DNA from: Taibaiella sp041660405
Lineage (GTDB): Bacteria; Bacteroidota; Bacteroidia; Chitinophagales; Chitinophagaceae
DNA: 64,000 nt
Direction: 5' to 3'
Assembly: GCA_041660405.1 (NCBI GenBank)
Contig: JBAZWL010000001.1
Location: 1-64,000, forward strand
Shown here one piece after another: positions 51,083-60,686 of this stretch. Below the pieces are notes generated by a model. It had not been told where the DNA came from. It saw nothing but the letters and a program-made list of their open reading frames with translations, and searched no databases. The translations under genes were made by a program, and so were the position numbers. How positions within the stretch are numbered: the first letter of the stretch is position 1; each line of letters starts with the position of its first letter.

Positions 51083-52765
51083 CTAACTCAAATATTTTGC
51101 CACAATAGGCACTCTTCGCCCTACTCCGAAAGCCTTTGGCGAAACCCTGATAATGGGGCAAAACTGGTTACGTTTATATTCATTACGGTTCACCATTTGC
51201 AGAATACGATTTACTGTCTCTGCATTAAAGCCAAGGTTTATAATTTCACCAGGGCCTCTTCTGCGTTCAATATATTGGTATAGTACAGCATCCAGTTCTC
51301 TATAGTCTGGCAGGCTGTCGCTATCTTTTTGACCAGGTCTTAGTTCGGCAGAGGGCGCTTTATTTATAATATTAACCGGTATAATTTCCTTATCCTTGTT
51401 GATATAACGGGCAAGCGCATACACCTGCATTTTATACAGATCGCCTAATACACCAAGGCCACCAGCCATGTCGCCATACAGTGTTCCGTATCCTGTTGCC
51501 AGTTCACTTTTATTGGAGGTATTGAGTAGTATATAGCCAAATTTATTGCTCAATGCCATAGCCAATACACCTCTTATCCTGGATTGAATATTCTCTTCTG
51601 CTACATTGAATGGCCGGTCTTCAAATATAGGTTTAAGGCTTGTTTCTATCTGTTCGTAAATATCCTTTATGGGAATAATATCATACCGGTTATTTAAATT
51701 TTGAGAGAGTTTTTCTGCATCACTTACAGAGTGGTCTGTTGAGAATTGGGATGGTAATAATAAGGCATGGACATTTTCCGGACCGAGTGCGCGACAGGCA
51801 AGCGCCAATGTTACAGCGCTATCAATACCACCTGATGATGCAACAATGGCCTGACGAAAGCCCATCTTTTCAAAGTATTGTTTAATACCCATTACCAGAG
51901 CGTCATGAATGCGATCTATATTAAGTTCGGCCTGGTATGTTTCCGGATTCAATTCCTGTTCCGGTAGTTCTTTAGCATTCTGAATAATGGCTTCTTCAAA
52001 AGATCCGTCATCATTCCAATGTACAGCCACAAGATGCTCTTTAAAGAATGGAAGCGCTTTGATTATATTTCCCTTATCATCTGTCACGAGCGATCCGCCA
52101 TCAAATACAATTTCTGTTTGGGAGCCTACGGTATTGCAGTAAATTAAAGGCAGGTTATAACGCAGCACATTCTTCTTTGCTATAGCCAGCCGGTCTTCGG
52201 CATGCGTATAATCGAACGGAGAAGCACTAAGATTGATCATAATATCCGGCTGTTGTTGTACCAGCATATCCATAGGTTGCAAGCGATACATGGCATTGGG
52301 GCCTATATCCCAGATATCCTCACAAATGGTAACCGCGAGCCGCTTGCCTTTGAAGGGTATTACGTTCCAATCAAATGCAGGTTCAAAATACCGGTATTCA
52401 TCAAACACATCATAGTTTGGAAGCAGTGTTTTATGCACCACTTGTTTAATTTCTTTTTCATAAAGAAAATAAACACTGTTAAACAGATCTTTGCCTTCAA
52501 TACGATCATTATGCGAAGGTGCACCTACCAAAACGCCAATAGTATCGGCCTCTTCTGCAACCCTTTTTACTGCGGCAATGCAACGGCTTACAAAATCGCT
52601 GAACTCCAGAAAATCACGGGGAGGATAGCCACAAATTGCCAGTTCGCTAAATACGATCAAGTCACCGCCTTGCTTTTTTGCTTCCCGAATGGCTTCAATT
52701 ATTTTATCTGTATTTGCTTCAAAATTCCCGATATGGTAATTCTGCTGGGCAAGAAATATTTTCAT
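51083..52765 (-). CDS. nadE: Glutamine-dependent NAD+ synthetase
   Basis: This 560-aa two-domain enzyme makes NAD+ from deamido-NAD+ with glutamine as nitrogen source. The N-terminal nitrilase (amidase) domain has Glu in FSELAICGYPPRDFL, Lys in VHKTLLPNYDVFDEYRYFE and the catalytic Cys in VTICEDIW. The C-terminal synthetase domain has the P-loop SSGGIDSAVTLALA and downstream LNTSNKSELATGYGTLYGDMAGG. The length is normal for the glutamine-dependent type. It is not placed in an obvious NAD operon. Confidence 0.96.
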   Translation of the reverse strand: MKIFLAQQNYHIGNFEANTDKIIEAIREAKKQGGDLIVFSELAICGYPPRDFLEFSDFVSRCIAAVKRVAEEADTIGVLVGAPSHNDRIEGKDLFNSVYFLYEKEIKQVVHKTLLPNYDVFDEYRYFEPAFDWNVIPFKGKRLAVTICEDIWDIGPNAMYRLQPMDMLVQQQPDIMINLSASPFDYTHAEDRLAIAKKNVLRYNLPLIYCNTVGSQTEIVFDGGSLVTDDKGNIIKALPFFKEHLVAVHWNDDGSFEEAIIQNAKELPEQELNPETYQAELNIDRIHDALVMGIKQYFEKMGFRQAIVASSGGIDSAVTLALACRALGPENVHALLLPSQFSTDHSVSDAEKLSQNLNNRYDIIPIKDIYEQIETSLKPIFEDRPFNVAEENIQSRIRGVLAMALSNKFGYILLNTSNKSELATGYGTLYGDMAGGLGVLGDLYKMQVYALARYINKDKEIIPVNIINKAPSAELRPGQKDSDSLPDYRELDAVLYQYIERRRGPGEIINLGFNAETVNRILQMVNRNEYKRNQFCPIIRVSPKAFGVGRRVPIVAKYLS

Positions 52766-52817
52766 AAATAAGAATCATTTTCAAACGCTGTTTAGTCATC
52801 TATTGACTAGTCCAGCT

Positions 52818-53993
52818 CTATTGCTTCACAAATTTTTTCAATACTAAACCGCCTTTTGCTACTTCTATTCTTGCAAAATAAATGCCGGGAGACAATGTGC
52901 TTATATCTATTCCCTTATCCGTACTTTTTTCAACAAGAAATATCTTTCCATATATATCCATCAGCTCTACGCGTTTTAAAACCACGCCCGATTTTATATA
53001 AAGCTGATCCAGAGCTGGATTCGGAAATAATGTTATGCTTTTCGAATCTTCATTTATATCTGTTACACCAAGGCTATTGGTATATTGCTTATTAAAGAAC
53101 TTCCATATTTCTATTGAATAGTCAAATTCTCCACCTGTGTTTGCATTTTGATACCAAAAATGTGTCCCATTATTAACTTTAAATAACTCAACCTTCGACT
53201 TCATATTAACGTCGGAATACGTGAAATGTTCCATGTACAGATTATCATTATTATTGTCAGGCCAGGTATCGTGTTGTGGTGTGGTGTTACAGTCATTATT
53301 AGCCACCCACTTGGTTATAAGCGAATCTACACTTAAGCCTACCGGGAAAGAATTTCCGGAATATAAGAGATCACCATTATAGCTTATCACTTCGTCATTT
53401 GTACCATGGAAGTGCGCCATAGGTAATACTTTGCCCGGATTACAAGGAGGTAACGCTTTAGCATAAGTTCCCATTACAGAAGCAACTGCAGCAAACTCAT
53501 CAGCAGCTTCGCAGGCCAGACGTTGTGTCATAAAACCACCCATAGATGCTCCACAAACATATACCCTGGCGTTGTTCACACTATAGTTAACCTTTGCAGT
53601 ATCTATAATAGCTTTTATAAAACCAACGTCATCAACGTCAGCATTTACGGCATAAGTCCCTAAGCCGGGAATAGTAATTACAATACCGCTATTCCAGGCT
53701 GCTTCAATTAATACCAGTGGGTTATCATAGTCCAAGGCCTGTGGAGATAGTAAGATAATGTTGGCGGTATCGGCTATAGCAGTTATGCCCATTCCGGCAG
53801 CATCATTCATAGACCCTCCAAGGCCATGCAGTACTACTATAAGTGATGCAGGTTTATTAGGATCATAGTTTGCAGGAACATAGGTTCTGTAGGCCCTTGT
53901 ACTTCCATCGAAAGTAAAAGAAGTATTGGTCCAGCCGGCATACAAAAAGTTCGTTGCGACCAAAAAGAAAAGTACTGAAAGAAGATGTTTCAT
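52818..53993 (-). CDS. PHB-depolymerase/feruloyl-esterase-like hydrolase with T9SS sorting domain
   Basis: This 391-aa protein has a signal peptide at 1-19 and an alpha/beta-hydrolase domain of the LpqC/PHB depolymerase type: YVPANYDPNKPASLIVVLHG, the nucleophile elbow CGASMGGF with Ser150, VDDVGFIKAIIDTA, and a late His in NNGTHFWYQN. The last ~75 residues form a type A T9SS sorting domain (LFPNPALDQLYI, then LSPGIYFARIEV and KKFVKQ). It is probably secreted to the cell surface, acting on esters of plant or polymer material; the substrate is unknown. Confidence 0.9.
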   Translation of the reverse strand: MKHLLSVLFFLVATNFLYAGWTNTSFTFDGSTRAYRTYVPANYDPNKPASLIVVLHGLGGSMNDAAGMGITAIADTANIILLSPQALDYDNPLVLIEAAWNSGIVITIPGLGTYAVNADVDDVGFIKAIIDTAKVNYSVNNARVYVCGASMGGFMTQRLACEAADEFAAVASVMGTYAKALPPCNPGKVLPMAHFHGTNDEVISYNGDLLYSGNSFPVGLSVDSLITKWVANNDCNTTPQHDTWPDNNNDNLYMEHFTYSDVNMKSKVELFKVNNGTHFWYQNANTGGEFDYSIEIWKFFNKQYTNSLGVTDINEDSKSITLFPNPALDQLYIKSGVVLKRVELMDIYGKIFLVEKSTDKGIDISTLSPGIYFARIEVAKGGLVLKKFVKQ

Positions 53994-54020
53994 AGCTTGG
54001 ATTAATGCTCTGCAATTTAC

Positions 54021-54599
54021 CTAATATTCATTATCCTGAAACATATCTTTCCAATTCAAAAGTATTTGTAATCCATATTCTGTGAGTATGGATTCGGGAT
54101 GAAACTGAATACCTACAACCGGGTATTGCTGATGACTGAATGCCATAAGTTCCTGCTCCGCAGTAAAGGCTAAAGGCTGAATAGCAGTATGCTCCCAATC
54201 TTTAATAATAAGCGAATGGTACCGCATAACGTTAAAGGCAGATGGAATATTGGCAAAGAGCCCTTTCTCATTGTGAAACACCGGTGTAGTACTGCCATGC
54301 ACCGGGCGAGCGGCTTTTGAAAGTGTGCCTCCTAAGAACATGCCCAGCGCCTGGTGTCCCAGACATATACCCAGTATTGGTTTACGATTGTAAAAATGCC
54401 TGATTACCTCGTTGGTAATCCCTGCATCAAGAGGTGTTTTAGGACCGGGCGAAATAATAATACGGTCGGGATTGAGAGCATTCAATTCATCTATAGTGAG
54501 TGAATCATTTCTATAAACCACGACATCATCATGCAATTGTAGCAAATAATGATGCAGAATATGCGTGAAAGAATCGTAATTATCAATGAGTACCCACAT
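54021..54599 (-). CDS. Glutamine amidotransferase, anthranilate/aminodeoxychorismate synthase component II
   Basis: The ATG at 54599 gives 192 aa and overlaps the end of the CvpA gene by 17 bp. The class I amidotransferase triad is complete: Cys79 in GICLGHQALG, His167 and Glu169 in GIQFHPES. The N-terminus VLIDNYDSFTHIL and the PGP motif are typical of TrpG/PabA. Sequence alone does not separate TrpG from PabA; the lack of trp genes nearby leans towards folate (PabA), weakly. Confidence 0.9.
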   Translation of the reverse strand: MWVLIDNYDSFTHILHHYLLQLHDDVVVYRNDSLTIDELNALNPDRIIISPGPKTPLDAGITNEVIRHFYNRKPILGICLGHQALGMFLGGTLSKAARPVHGSTTPVFHNEKGLFANIPSAFNVMRYHSLIIKDWEHTAIQPLAFTAEQELMAFSHQQYPVVGIQFHPESILTEYGLQILLNWKDMFQDNEY

Positions 54600-55134
54600 C
54601 ACGAAGCTTTTGGTTTACATGATCAAAGAATCCGGAAAGGTCTTCAAAAATATGTTTGGCAAAAGGTAAAACAGTGCTGATAAGTGAAAAGACCTTTGGC
54701 GCCAATGGCTCTATCATTTCATAAACATAGGAAGCCGATTTAGTTTCCGGTTTAATCACACCCATTTGATTAAACAGCCAAAGTATGGAACTGAAAACAA
54801 AGCTTATCAGAAAGGCATACAATAAGGCTCCTGCCATACGGTTGACCCACCCCAAGGCAACAGCTTCAAATGATCGCTGAATCAACTTAGATCCAAGCCT
54901 TACCAGCCATACGATCAGGAAAAATACAATGATATAGGAAACGAAAGGAACCCATCGCCCCCCTTTCTCACCGCCCTCAAATAATAGAGAAGCTAAAGTA
55001 CCTGACAACTTCAAAGCTCCGAGTACACCTAATATTATGGCAACAACAGAAAACAGGGCCACAACAACACCCTTGCTGTAGCCCCGGATCAAAAATATCA
55101 ATAAACAAATCAGGAAAATGGCATCAATGATCAT
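54583..55134 (-). CDS. CvpA family membrane protein
   Basis: This 183-aa protein has four hydrophobic segments: about 2-20 (DAIFLICLLIFLIRGYSKG), 27-42, 66-81 and 106-127. It has the CvpA-type G-x-x-K-G turn after the first helix and WVNRMAGALLYAF. The family is linked to colicin V production and purF in E. coli and to envelope stress tolerance; the mechanism is unclear. It lies downstream of the YqeY gene and overlaps the amidotransferase gene. Confidence 0.87.
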   Translation of the reverse strand: MIIDAIFLICLLIFLIRGYSKGVVVALFSVVAIILGVLGALKLSGTLASLLFEGGEKGGRWVPFVSYIIVFFLIVWLVRLGSKLIQRSFEAVALGWVNRMAGALLYAFLISFVFSSILWLFNQMGVIKPETKSASYVYEMIEPLAPKVFSLISTVLPFAKHIFEDLSGFFDHVNQKLRDVGTH

Positions 55135-55155
55135 GCTGATCTTATTTCGGCTAAT

Positions 55156-55608
55156 TTATGATGCTAATAATCCTTTAACTGCTTCAGATATCAATTTACC
55201 ATCTGCCTGGCCGGCTAGTTGTTTTGAAGCAACACCCATTACTTTACCCATATCTGCAGGTGAAGATGCGCCTACAGCTGAAATGATTTCTTTGATTTTG
55301 GCATCCAGTTCATCCTGACTTAGTTGCTTGGGTAGGAATTGTTCTATTACCGCTATTTCTTCTTCTTCCTTTACCGCAAGATCTTCCCTGTTTTGGGTAC
55401 GGAATATTTCCAAAGAATCTTTGCGTTGCTTGGAAAGTTTCTGTAATATTTTAAGTTCATCTGCTTCAGTAAGTTCGTCTTTAGCTCCTGCAGCAGTTTT
55501 CTCTACCAGTATAGCCGCTTTTATGGCTCTTAAGGTACGCAAGGCTGCATCATTTTTATCACGCATAGCTTGCTTCAGCTGTTCCATTATTTTAGTTTCG
55601 AGAGACAT
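55156..55608 (-). CDS. GatB/YqeY domain protein
   Basis: From the ATG at 55608 the product is 150 aa (MSLETKIMEQLKQAMRDKND); eleven upstream codons are unlikely. It has the YqeY pattern: LRTLRAIKAAILVEKTA, the ILQKLSKQRKDSLEIF helix, EEEEIAVIEQFLPKQLSQDEL and GKVMGVASKQLAGQADGKLISEAVKGLL. This is the helical tail domain related to GatB. Its role is not settled; a link to tRNA handling is proposed for the domain. Confidence 0.92.
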   Translation of the reverse strand: MSLETKIMEQLKQAMRDKNDAALRTLRAIKAAILVEKTAAGAKDELTEADELKILQKLSKQRKDSLEIFRTQNREDLAVKEEEEIAVIEQFLPKQLSQDELDAKIKEIISAVGASSPADMGKVMGVASKQLAGQADGKLISEAVKGLLAS

Positions 55609-55650
55609 CGTTTTTATTTGATTTAAAGCTGCAAAATACAAAAATAAAAA

Positions 55651-55680
55651 TAGCCGCCCGATTTTGTGATCGGACGGCTA
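55651..55680 (-). terminator. Terminator after susD
   Basis: The stem TAGCCGTCCGAT/ATCGGGCGGCTA with a 6-base loop is followed on the minus strand by a T-rich run (55631-55650). It lies 25 bp past the SusD stop codon. Confidence 0.85.
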
Positions 55681-55705
55681 TTGATAAGATATTAAAATAT
55701 ATTAA

Positions 55706-57268
55706 TTAAGGGTTTTGTTGTCCTGCCATAGCTGAGTTAGCATCCATTTCCTGCTGTGGAATTTTAAACAAGAACCCATCATTATCAGGTGAAAGTATTA
55801 AAGTACCAGCTGTAGACTTGGTAAAGTTACCTTGTCCGGATGGGCGTTTCAAGCCACTATGCCAACGTTGAATGTCTGCGTAAGCGACACCTTCCAGGAA
55901 TAATTCAATACGACGTTGCAAATAGATTTCTTTCAACAAAGATGTTCTGCCAAAATATGCACCATCAGATTGTCCAACTGAATTTGCTTGTGTATAACGG
56001 GATACGTTAGAGTTATAATTATAATCTGGATTCCTTGCTTTAACTAAAGTTGTTAATGTAGCTACTGCTCCGGTAGCATCACCTAATTCGGCTTGCGCTT
56101 CTGCTTTAATCAAATACATTTCTGCAAGGCGCATATACAAAAGGTCAAATTCCCATGAATTAGGGTTGGCTAAATGAAATTTCGTTTGTTGCCTGGTTGC
56201 TGTAAATGTAGTAGCCCTTACATCATTTAAACCCTTCATTACATCCAGAGTTGCTTTGGCAATATTAGTGCCAAGACCAGTAGCCGCATAACCCGAACCG
56301 GCAGCATCAACAAAGGAAAAGAAGTTTACGTTTCCCATATCTTGCCTTTGGCTCGGAGAAACGTTCGAAGACCACATCCATTCCGGATTGGATTTTGAGT
56401 TAAAACCTGCTTTGTATTCTGCTACACTCATTAAGCTGCCACCAAATGTTGACATAGCGAGATCTGCCATATCTTTTGCTACCTGCCAATTTTCCATTAC
56501 CAAAGCTACTTTTGCATTAATGCCATAAAATGTAGCCAATGAAATATCAGAAGACGGTCTTCCACTGATAACACCGCCAGCCTCTAGGTTAGTCCTTGCC
56601 AGAGCCAAATCCGCAACGATTTGATCGTAAACCTCACCTACAGTGCTTCTTGGTAATCCCTTAGTTGCTGCAATGGTACCATGAAGATATAAAGGAAGTC
56701 CCATTTGATCCCTGTTATTCCCACCATCCGCTTTAGAATAGGTTTTACAATAATAGATGGAAAGCTTGTAATAAGCATAAGCCCTGAAAGCATAAGCCTG
56801 ACCCTTAAGGTTCGCAATTTCTTCTGCGGGACCCTTTGCTTTATCAATATTGTCCAACAGTAAATTTGCTGAATTGATCATTTTATAGTACAGACGCCAT
56901 GGCAGTTGCCCTACATTATAAGTCGGTATGCGGAATCCCACATAATTGTAGGCGTAAAAAAACCAATCGAAACCATTGGTGACATCTACCATATCATTTC
57001 CCATATGGTCCTCTTCGAATCGTACAGCAGATTCCCCAAAATCATTGGCTCTTGTGTTACCATCACCTAAAGGTACGTAGGAAGCTCCAGAAGTATTCAT
57101 CAAACGGGAAATACCATCTATCACCTGGTAACTCGAAGTAGTTGTAACGAATAAATTTTCGTCAGTAACAGCACTGGAGGGGGTCGTTTCCAAATACGAT
57201 TTTTTACATCCGTAAGAGAAAGCAAGTATAGTAGCAAGGGCTACCAAAATATATTTATTATTTTTCAT
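55706..57268 (-). CDS. SusD-like outer-membrane lipoprotein
   Basis: This 520-aa substrate-binding partner of the SusC-like transporter has a lipoprotein signal (ILVALATILAFSYGC) followed by KKSYLETTPSSAVTDENLF, standard for SusD/RagB. Tetratricopeptide-like helices follow (ANLKGQAYAFRAYAYYKLSIYYC), and the C-terminal RRIELFLEGVAYADIQRWHSG is diagnostic. It starts 24 bp after susC. The substrate is not visible, since there is no glycoside hydrolase next to it. Confidence 0.95.
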   Translation of the reverse strand: MKNNKYILVALATILAFSYGCKKSYLETTPSSAVTDENLFVTTTSSYQVIDGISRLMNTSGASYVPLGDGNTRANDFGESAVRFEEDHMGNDMVDVTNGFDWFFYAYNYVGFRIPTYNVGQLPWRLYYKMINSANLLLDNIDKAKGPAEEIANLKGQAYAFRAYAYYKLSIYYCKTYSKADGGNNRDQMGLPLYLHGTIAATKGLPRSTVGEVYDQIVADLALARTNLEAGGVISGRPSSDISLATFYGINAKVALVMENWQVAKDMADLAMSTFGGSLMSVAEYKAGFNSKSNPEWMWSSNVSPSQRQDMGNVNFFSFVDAAGSGYAATGLGTNIAKATLDVMKGLNDVRATTFTATRQQTKFHLANPNSWEFDLLYMRLAEMYLIKAEAQAELGDATGAVATLTTLVKARNPDYNYNSNVSRYTQANSVGQSDGAYFGRTSLLKEIYLQRRIELFLEGVAYADIQRWHSGLKRPSGQGNFTKSTAGTLILSPDNDGFLFKIPQQEMDANSAMAGQQNP

Positions 57269-57292
57269 AAATATGGTTTTAAAATTAAATTA

Positions 57293-60200
57293 TTACAACC
57301 CTACAGTTAAGCCAAACATAATAGTTCTGGCTGGATTATAAGGGTAACTAACTATGCCATCAAATGAAGCTTGGGGGTTCATTCCCTTACGCTTGGAGAA
57401 AAATGCAATATTATCTCCACTAATATACGCACTTAAGGAGCTTAAACCTGCCTTTTTAACTATGTTACCTGGCAATGCATAACGCAAATTAACATTTCTA
57501 ATATTAATATAAGATGCGTCAACTAAAAAGCGATCACTAACCTGACCAATTTGTTTGGCATCCCATTCGAATCTTGGTAAGGTTGCATTCGGGTTTTCAG
57601 GCGTCCAACTATTCAATATATCCTTTGACAAATTGGTTGAGCCAATTTGTGTAAGGGCATTTCCCATAAGACTTTGATAAGTTCCATCCAAATATTTACC
57701 GCCAACACTATAAGTAACAAGGAAAGACAATTCAAAACCTTTATAAGTAAACGTATTAGTGATGGCACCACTAAATTTAGGCGTTGCATTACCCACAATA
57801 GATCTGGTATTTACTGCCACATCTGTGAAATTATTTGTATCTCTCATACTATGGCTTACAGTATCATAGTAGGAGTACAATTCATCCCCATTTTTAGGAT
57901 CAACCCCAGAACTATGCGTAAGATAAAAAGAGGTAAAATCATATCCGGGTTTCAATATTGTATTACGTGTAGTTACAACAGAATCTATCCCATCGGCTAA
58001 TTTTGTAATCCTGTTTTTATAGGTAGTCCAATTGGTATTAACTGTCCAGGAGAAATTTCGGGTTTTAACCGCAGTGATATAAAAATTCAACTCAATACCA
58101 CGGTTGTACATGCTTCCGGTATTCTTAATCTGTGAAATAATACCTGTAGATGGCGGATTAGGTACATTATAATACAAATTGGCTGTTTGGCGATTAAAAA
58201 CATTTATCTCACCGCTTAATCTTTGATTGAATAATGAAAACTCCGCACCCACATTGACTGCTTTCTGCGTTTCCCATTTCAAGTCATAACTTGTCAAAGA
58301 ATAAGGAATAGCGGAAGGCTGAGAACCGTTCGGCCTGGCGATATCGTACAAGGCTTGATAAGCATAGAAATTATTTGTGCCATTATCATTCAAAATGCCA
58401 CTATTACCATTCGTACCATAAGATGCTTTTATTTTAAGGGTATTAATCCAACTCACATCTTTCAAAAAATTCTCTTCGTTAATAAGCCAGGCGGCACCTG
58501 CACCACCAAAATTACCCCATCGTACATCATTATAAAATCTTGACAAACCATCTCTTCTAACATTGGCCTGCAATAAATATTTACCTTTATAAGCATAATT
58601 AGCCACAGCAAAATAACTCTCAATCCTGTCATTATCCGTTCTGGAATCAAGAGTGGGCGTGCCCGTAGCTACAGTAAATTCACGAAAGGCATCGCTCGCA
58701 AAACCAGTAATATACCCTAGAAAATAACTACTATTTAAGTAATAATTTTCATGCCCTGCAGTAATGGTAAGATCATGTGCCTCGTTAAATGTTTTTTGAT
58801 AAGTCAACATCTGATTCCAGGTATAAGAGAAATCATTTTGACTATACTTCTGCAATCCCCCCCGACCTATCAGCGTACCATGTGTTCTGTTAGTATAACT
58901 TTGCCCTATATAACTGGTATAGGAAGCATTAAATCTGGTTAAAAAAGTCAACCCTTTCATTAACTTCGCTTCTATATAAGGAACAACGATTACATTTTTA
59001 ACATCTGTTTTGTTCTGGTCAGACTCTAATTGTCCAAGTGAATTATTCCCAGGTGAAAAAGGTCTCTGCCCCATACTAAAATCAGGATCTTTTGTTGGGT
59101 TGCCGTAATCCAATTTGGTTTTGCCTGTAGCAGGATCAATTACAGTATTATCATTAGCATCGCGCCAATATACCGGATAAATTGGAGCCATACTTAAACT
59201 AACCCATACCGGATTACCAGTGTTAGCAGAACCAGTACCAACCCCATTTTGAGTACTCATAGTCCCTGATACGTTCAATCCGGCCTTTAACCAATCAGTT
59301 GCCTGAGTATTTACATTTAAGCGGGTGGTAAACCTAGAATAGTCTGACCTAAGGATATAACCTTTCTCATTTAAATATCCTGCCGATAAATAATAGTCTG
59401 ATTTATCTGACGCTCCTGAAATATTAAAGTTATAATCCTGACGCAAACCTTGCCTTTGCATAGCCTTTTGCCAATCATCCTTATATTTAAGTACAGCATT
59501 AGGATTAAGTTTTCCGGTTACAGGGTCCAATAAATAAGCATCCTGCAAACTATCGCCAACACCTGTAAGCCTATAAGAATTGTAGCCCAACTTCTGCACT
59601 ACAGCTTCTGCAATACTTGAAATTCCGGAGGCCATGTTACCTGCTTCAGCAGGTTTATATCCTAATGTAATCAATTTATTATATTGACCTCTCCAAGCCA
59701 TTTCATAATAGTCCTTAGGATCTGTCAATACATCATATGCAGGTAACCCAAGTGTTACTACACCCATTTTACCATCAACCGTAATTTTTGGTTTCTCACC
59801 AGCCCGACCTCTTTTGGTGGTAATCAAAATAACACCATTAGAGCCACGTGCACCATAAAGAGAAGTTGCCATGGCATCTTTCAATATACTCATATTAGCC
59901 ACATCCATTGGATTAATAGAAGGTATATCACCATCATAAGGTGCTCCATCCACTACAATCAAAGGGCTTGTAGATGCACTTAACGAACCTCGGCCACGAA
60001 CCTGAATTGCTGCACCAGAACCAGGCTGACCACTACCGTTGGTTACTTGCACACCAGGTGCAGCTCCTTCGATAGCTTTTGTGACATCGGCCACAGGTGT
60101 ATTTTCTATTTTTTTTCCAGTAACAACGTCTGCAGCTCCAACATATTTCTCTTTTGTTACAGGTGGGCCATAAGGACTTGTAATAACAACATCAGCAAGT

Positions 60201-60508
60201 GTATTATTCCCACTTTTCAAAACAACTTCCATATTATCGCTTGCCTTAACAGTTTGTGGGGCGTAGCCTGTGGAAGAAATTTCTATCATCCCATTGCTAT
60301 TTTCAGGCACATCCACTTCAAAGTTTCCATCCATATCAGTTTGAGCACCTGCAGTGGTTCCCACAACTCTAACTGACGCCCCAATAAGAGGATCGTTTTT
60401 TACTGACGATTCTCCATCAATAACTCTTCCTTTAGCCTTAGTCTGAGCATATACAGCCTGTACACCAACCCATAGGAGGAGTGCAAACAAGAGTAAGCTT
60501 TTTTTCAT
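57293..60508 (-). CDS. SusC-like TonB-dependent outer-membrane transporter
   Basis: This 1071-aa protein has a signal peptide (KSLLLFALLLWVGVQAVYAQ), a carboxypeptidase-D-regulatory-like domain at ~25-105 (GRVIDGESSVKNDPLIGASVRV), a plug domain at ~120-235 with the SusC signature (PLIVVDGAPYDGDIPSINPMDVANMSILKDAMATSLYGARGSNGVILITTKRG), and a C-terminal barrel. It forms a transporter with the SusD-like lipoprotein encoded 24 bp downstream. No sigma/anti-sigma pair is adjacent. Confidence 0.96.
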   Translation of the reverse strand: MKKSLLLFALLLWVGVQAVYAQTKAKGRVIDGESSVKNDPLIGASVRVVGTTAGAQTDMDGNFEVDVPENSNGMIEISSTGYAPQTVKASDNMEVVLKSGNNTLADVVITSPYGPPVTKEKYVGAADVVTGKKIENTPVADVTKAIEGAAPGVQVTNGSGQPGSGAAIQVRGRGSLSASTSPLIVVDGAPYDGDIPSINPMDVANMSILKDAMATSLYGARGSNGVILITTKRGRAGEKPKITVDGKMGVVTLGLPAYDVLTDPKDYYEMAWRGQYNKLITLGYKPAEAGNMASGISSIAEAVVQKLGYNSYRLTGVGDSLQDAYLLDPVTGKLNPNAVLKYKDDWQKAMQRQGLRQDYNFNISGASDKSDYYLSAGYLNEKGYILRSDYSRFTTRLNVNTQATDWLKAGLNVSGTMSTQNGVGTGSANTGNPVWVSLSMAPIYPVYWRDANDNTVIDPATGKTKLDYGNPTKDPDFSMGQRPFSPGNNSLGQLESDQNKTDVKNVIVVPYIEAKLMKGLTFLTRFNASYTSYIGQSYTNRTHGTLIGRGGLQKYSQNDFSYTWNQMLTYQKTFNEAHDLTITAGHENYYLNSSYFLGYITGFASDAFREFTVATGTPTLDSRTDNDRIESYFAVANYAYKGKYLLQANVRRDGLSRFYNDVRWGNFGGAGAAWLINEENFLKDVSWINTLKIKASYGTNGNSGILNDNGTNNFYAYQALYDIARPNGSQPSAIPYSLTSYDLKWETQKAVNVGAEFSLFNQRLSGEINVFNRQTANLYYNVPNPPSTGIISQIKNTGSMYNRGIELNFYITAVKTRNFSWTVNTNWTTYKNRITKLADGIDSVVTTRNTILKPGYDFTSFYLTHSSGVDPKNGDELYSYYDTVSHSMRDTNNFTDVAVNTRSIVGNATPKFSGAITNTFTYKGFELSFLVTYSVGGKYLDGTYQSLMGNALTQIGSTNLSKDILNSWTPENPNATLPRFEWDAKQIGQVSDRFLVDASYINIRNVNLRYALPGNIVKKAGLSSLSAYISGDNIAFFSKRKGMNPQASFDGIVSYPYNPARTIMFGLTVGL

Positions 60509-60557
60509 ACAACTTTTATTTTAGTTAAAATTAGCATTAATTTAATTCAGGAATTTG

Positions 60558-60565
60558 CAAATTTA
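60558..60565 (-). promoter_or_regulatory. Possible -7 box for the susC-susD operon
   Basis: On the minus strand TAAATTTG matches TAnnTTTG, 50 bases before the SusC ATG. The -33 region (CTTTAG) is only a partial match. Confidence 0.45.
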
Positions 60566-60628
60566 ATTAAATTCCCCACTTTCTAAAGTCTTTCTATTAA
60601 TAATATTTCTATTAATAATAAAAACTCT

Positions 60629-60671
60629 AGATTACATGGCTGCCTCGTTATTATGGCAGCCATGTAAATCT
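60629..60671 (-). terminator. Terminator after the trypsin-like protease gene
   Basis: A stem of about 16 bp (GGCTGCC core with flanking ATTACAT/ATGTAA pairing) and a 10-base loop is followed on the minus strand by GAGTTTTTATT. It separates the protease transcript from susC. Confidence 0.85.
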
Positions 60672-60686
60672 ATTTTATTTCCTTAT

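Noticed and set aside
60590..60622. Short TTTCTATTAATAATA direct repeat as a regulatory array
   Set aside because: Only two AT-rich copies next to a terminator; not distinguishable from background composition.
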